Part shown: one piece after another, positions 62,360 to 64,000 of the stretch
How positions within the stretch are numbered: the stretch's first letter is position 1
How the letters are laid out: each line of letters begins with the position of its first letter
Notes under the pieces: generated by a model
Database searches by the model: none
Seen by the model: only the letters and a program-made list of their open reading frames with translations
What the model was told of the DNA's origin: nothing
Source: CAIWHR01 sp963724975
GTDB taxonomy: Bacteria; Pseudomonadota; Gammaproteobacteria; Burkholderiales; Casimicrobiaceae
DNA length: 64,000 bases
Reading direction: 5' to 3'
NCBI GenBank assembly: GCA_963724975.1
Contig: CAVRXB010000004.1
Span: forward strand, 56,621 to 120,620
Program-made: the position numbers and the translations under genes

Positions 62360-63005
62360 ATGCGCCATGACCTCTGGATCGTCCGCCCGTCGCTGCTGAT
62401 CGCCGGCCTCATCCTGGCCGTCGCCGTCAGCGGCTGCGCGAGCCGGCCGGTGCCGCCGCCGGTTCCCGCCATGGCCGCGCTGAGCGCCACCGGCGACTAC
62501 GGCTACAGCGAGACGGCGCTGGCGCCCGACCTCTACGCCGTGACCTTCGTCAGCCCCAGCCTGTCGGCCCATGGCGATCCCGAGCAGGATTACGGCCTCG
62601 ACGGCGAGAAGCAGCGCGTCGCGGCCCTGGCGCGGTGGCGCGCGGCGCAGCTGGCGCTGGAGCAGGGCTATCCGGCCTTCCGGGTGGAGAGCGAGAGCCG
62701 CGACGCCGACGTCCATGTCGAGGACCCGCCGGCGCCCCCGCCCTATGTGAGCGCGCCCATGCGCACGACCATGTCCGGCACGCCCTGCCGCTGGGATTGC
62801 GACCGCCCCATCGGCTACTGGGGCGATCCCTATTTCAGCCCGGTCTACGACGAACTGGTATCGCCGCGGCCACAGCTCCGGCCGCGTCAGCGCCAAGCTG
62901 ACGGTGAGGCTGCTCCGGAGCGTGGGCGACGGCGCCGAGGATGCCGCGCAGACCGCCGAACGCCTGCGCGCCGCCTACGCCTCCGCCACCTTCGACGTCC
63001 GCTAG
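62360..63005 (+). pseudogene. Lipoprotein of alphaproteobacterial CC0125-like type, frameshifted
   Basis: Signal with lipobox (LLIAGLILAVAVSGCASRPV), then GYSETALAPDLYAVTFVSPS and ARWRAAQLALEQGYPAFRVE, the pattern of a small lipoprotein family seen in alphaproteobacteria. The frame breaks near 62865: the open frame runs on as Arg-rich nonsense while another frame continues GRVSAKLTVRLLRSVGDGAE to TFDVR and a stop at 63005. One inserted base explains it. Confidence 0.6.
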
Positions 63006-63017
63006 GAGGACGACCCC

Positions 63018-63464
63018 ATGGCCAAGGTCTATGTCAGCGGCGTCATCGCCCTGCCGGTCGACAAGGTGTGGGCCTATGCACGCGATTTCAACGGCCACGC
63101 CGAGTGGCACCCGCTGATCGCCGAGAGCCGCATCGAGGACGGCCTGCCCAGCGACCGCGTCGGCTGCGTGCGCAACTTCACGCTCAGCGACGGCGGCCGC
63201 CTGCGCGAGCGCCTGCTTTCCTTCAGCGACCTCGATCGCAGCTTCGCCTACAACATCCTGGAATCGCCGCTGCCGCTCCGCAACTACCTCGCCACCTTCG
63301 GCTGCAAGCCGGTGACCGAGGGCAACAAGACCTTCGTCGAATGGAGCGCCAGCTTCGACGCCGCCGAGGCCGACGAGCCGCGCCTGCGCGAACAGGTCGG
63401 CCGCAACACCTTCGCCGCCGGCATCGCCGCCCTGGCGAAGGCGTTCGGCGCGCCCCCTTCGTAG
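63018..63464 (+). CDS. SRPBCC (START/polyketide-cyclase-like) family protein
   Basis: 148 residues of the helix-grip fold: KVYVSGVIALPVDKVWAYAR, FNGHAEWHPLIAESRIEDG and NKTFVEWSASFDAAEADEPR near the end. These proteins bind hydrophobic ligands in a deep cavity; the ligand is unknown. TAGGAGG lies 9 nt upstream of the ATG. It is just after the lipoprotein gene, possibly one operon. Confidence 0.8.
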   Translation: MAKVYVSGVIALPVDKVWAYARDFNGHAEWHPLIAESRIEDGLPSDRVGCVRNFTLSDGGRLRERLLSFSDLDRSFAYNILESPLPLRNYLATFGCKPVTEGNKTFVEWSASFDAAEADEPRLREQVGRNTFAAGIAALAKAFGAPPS

Positions 63465-63474
63465 GCGCGACAGA

Positions 63475-64000
63475 TCAGGAGGGTTGGTTGGTCGGGCGGG
63501 CTCGATCGCCGGGGCGGCTCGCCGCTTCGCCCCAGGGACGCTCGGTCACGTCGATCAGGATGCCGATATGCCCAATATAGTCGCGATTGTCGTTGAAGCG
63601 CGGCGCCGCGCTTTCGAGGAACCATGGGTCGTCGCCGTGGGCGCTCCGGAGCCGGTACTCGGTCGTCCGCCCCGGCGCGGCGCTCGATCGCCGTCTTCTC
63701 GTCGGCGACGACGCGGGCGAGATCGTCGGGATGAATACTCTCGGCGAAGCCGCGGCCGAACTCCTGGATCATCGTCCGCCCGGTATAGGCGAGCCAGGAC
63801 CAATTCTCGTAGATGCACTGACTGCCGGCGTCCGCCATCCGGATCAGCGCCGGCACGGAAACCCGCCAGGTTCCGGAAGCGCTCCTCGCTCTCGCCCTGC
63901 GCGGCTTCCATGCGCTTGCGCTCGATGGCGATGCCGGCGACGTGGGTGGCGATGCTGATGAGCTTCAGCTCGGTGGCGTTGGGCTGCGGACGCTGCGGTA
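63475..64000 (-). pseudogene. GAF-PAS sensor protein, C-terminal part, frameshifted
   Basis: Reading leftward from the window edge: the end of a GAF domain (ELKLISIATHVAGIAIERKR), then EAAQGESEERFRNLAG and, one frame over, VPALIRMADAGSQCIYENWS and SIHPDDLARVVADEKTAIER of a PAS domain, then in a third frame TTEYRLRSAHGDDPWFLESA and GHIGILIDVTERPWGEA to a TGA at 63475. Dropping one T near 63855 and one G near 63690 restores a single frame. There is no kinase domain at this end. Confidence 0.65.

Overview
The window is high-GC bacterial DNA. From the left edge to about 54.6 kb it reads as one betaproteobacterial chromosome, most like Burkholderiales. The support is the gene order suhB / trmJ / cysE / iscR-iscS-iscU-iscA-hscB-hscA-fdx-iscX, lplT facing alr, a PEP-CTERM protein and a bkd-type branched-chain keto-acid dehydrogenase. 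No tRNA or rRNA gene, CRISPR array or intact transposase was found.

Layout. 1-3.5 kb: branched-chain 2-oxoacid dehydrogenase genes bkdA1 (5' end outside the window), bkdA2 and bkdB. 3.5-5.1 kb: a frame-broken TonB/TolA-like gene with an Ala-Glu-Arg repeat. 5.1-8.4 kb: a gene remnant and a MITE-like 168-bp element, a ferritin-like gene and a catalase. 8.8-11 kb: a branched-chain amino-acid binding protein, a bactofilin and a zinc-ribbon partner. 11.3-13.4 kb: a compact three-gene cluster (Cys-rich polytopic membrane protein, DUF1360-like protein, small CCG-start protein), the best candidate for an undescribed system. 13.4-20.7 kb: two exported hydrolases, a polar amino-acid ABC operon, an ABC-type binding protein flanked by a duplicated hydrolase 3' end, and a PEP-CTERM protein. 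20.9-27.2 kb: a prokaryotic pentameric ligand-gated channel homologue, a Crp/Fnr regulator, a 39-codon membrane ORF, a DUF2252 protein, topoisomerase IB and a DUF6496 protein. 27.4-37.5 kb: the giant helicase Lhr, a repeat-bearing hydrolase, an AI-2E family transporter and a secreted S8 protease.

37.7-54.4 kb is core metabolism: SuhB, TrmJ, a DUF3667 protein, CysE and the full ISC iron-sulfur operon behind an IscR type-1 site, then RlmD, TsaB, RimI, a type-4-like uracil-DNA glycosylase, LemA, two TPM-domain proteins and LplT. CysE supplies the cysteine pathway whose product IscS uses. HscA/HscB, Fdx and IscX serve the IscU scaffold.

At about 54.62-54.69 kb alr stops after some 75 alignable codons and the character changes. 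What follows has phage or plasmid features and alphaproteobacterial-looking genes: a broken XRE regulator, a Gly/His-repeat exported peptide, a RepA-like AAA ATPase with six 12-bp repeats at its 3' end, small DNA-binding proteins, long GC-rich gene-poor stretches, a truncated terminase, a lipoprotein, an SRPBCC protein and a GAF-PAS sensor. Two broken genes (alr, terminase) mark the sides of the 54.6-61.1 kb block, so it is either an inserted element or an assembly join.

A recurring feature is single-base frameshifts, several in homopolymers, in otherwise well-conserved genes (bkdB, the TonB-like gene, bactofilin, the 31.8-33.8 kb hydrolase, the XRE gene, the lipoprotein, the GAF-PAS gene). 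Other long genes (lhr, hscA, the S8 protease) are intact. Base-calling error and true gene decay cannot be separated from sequence alone.
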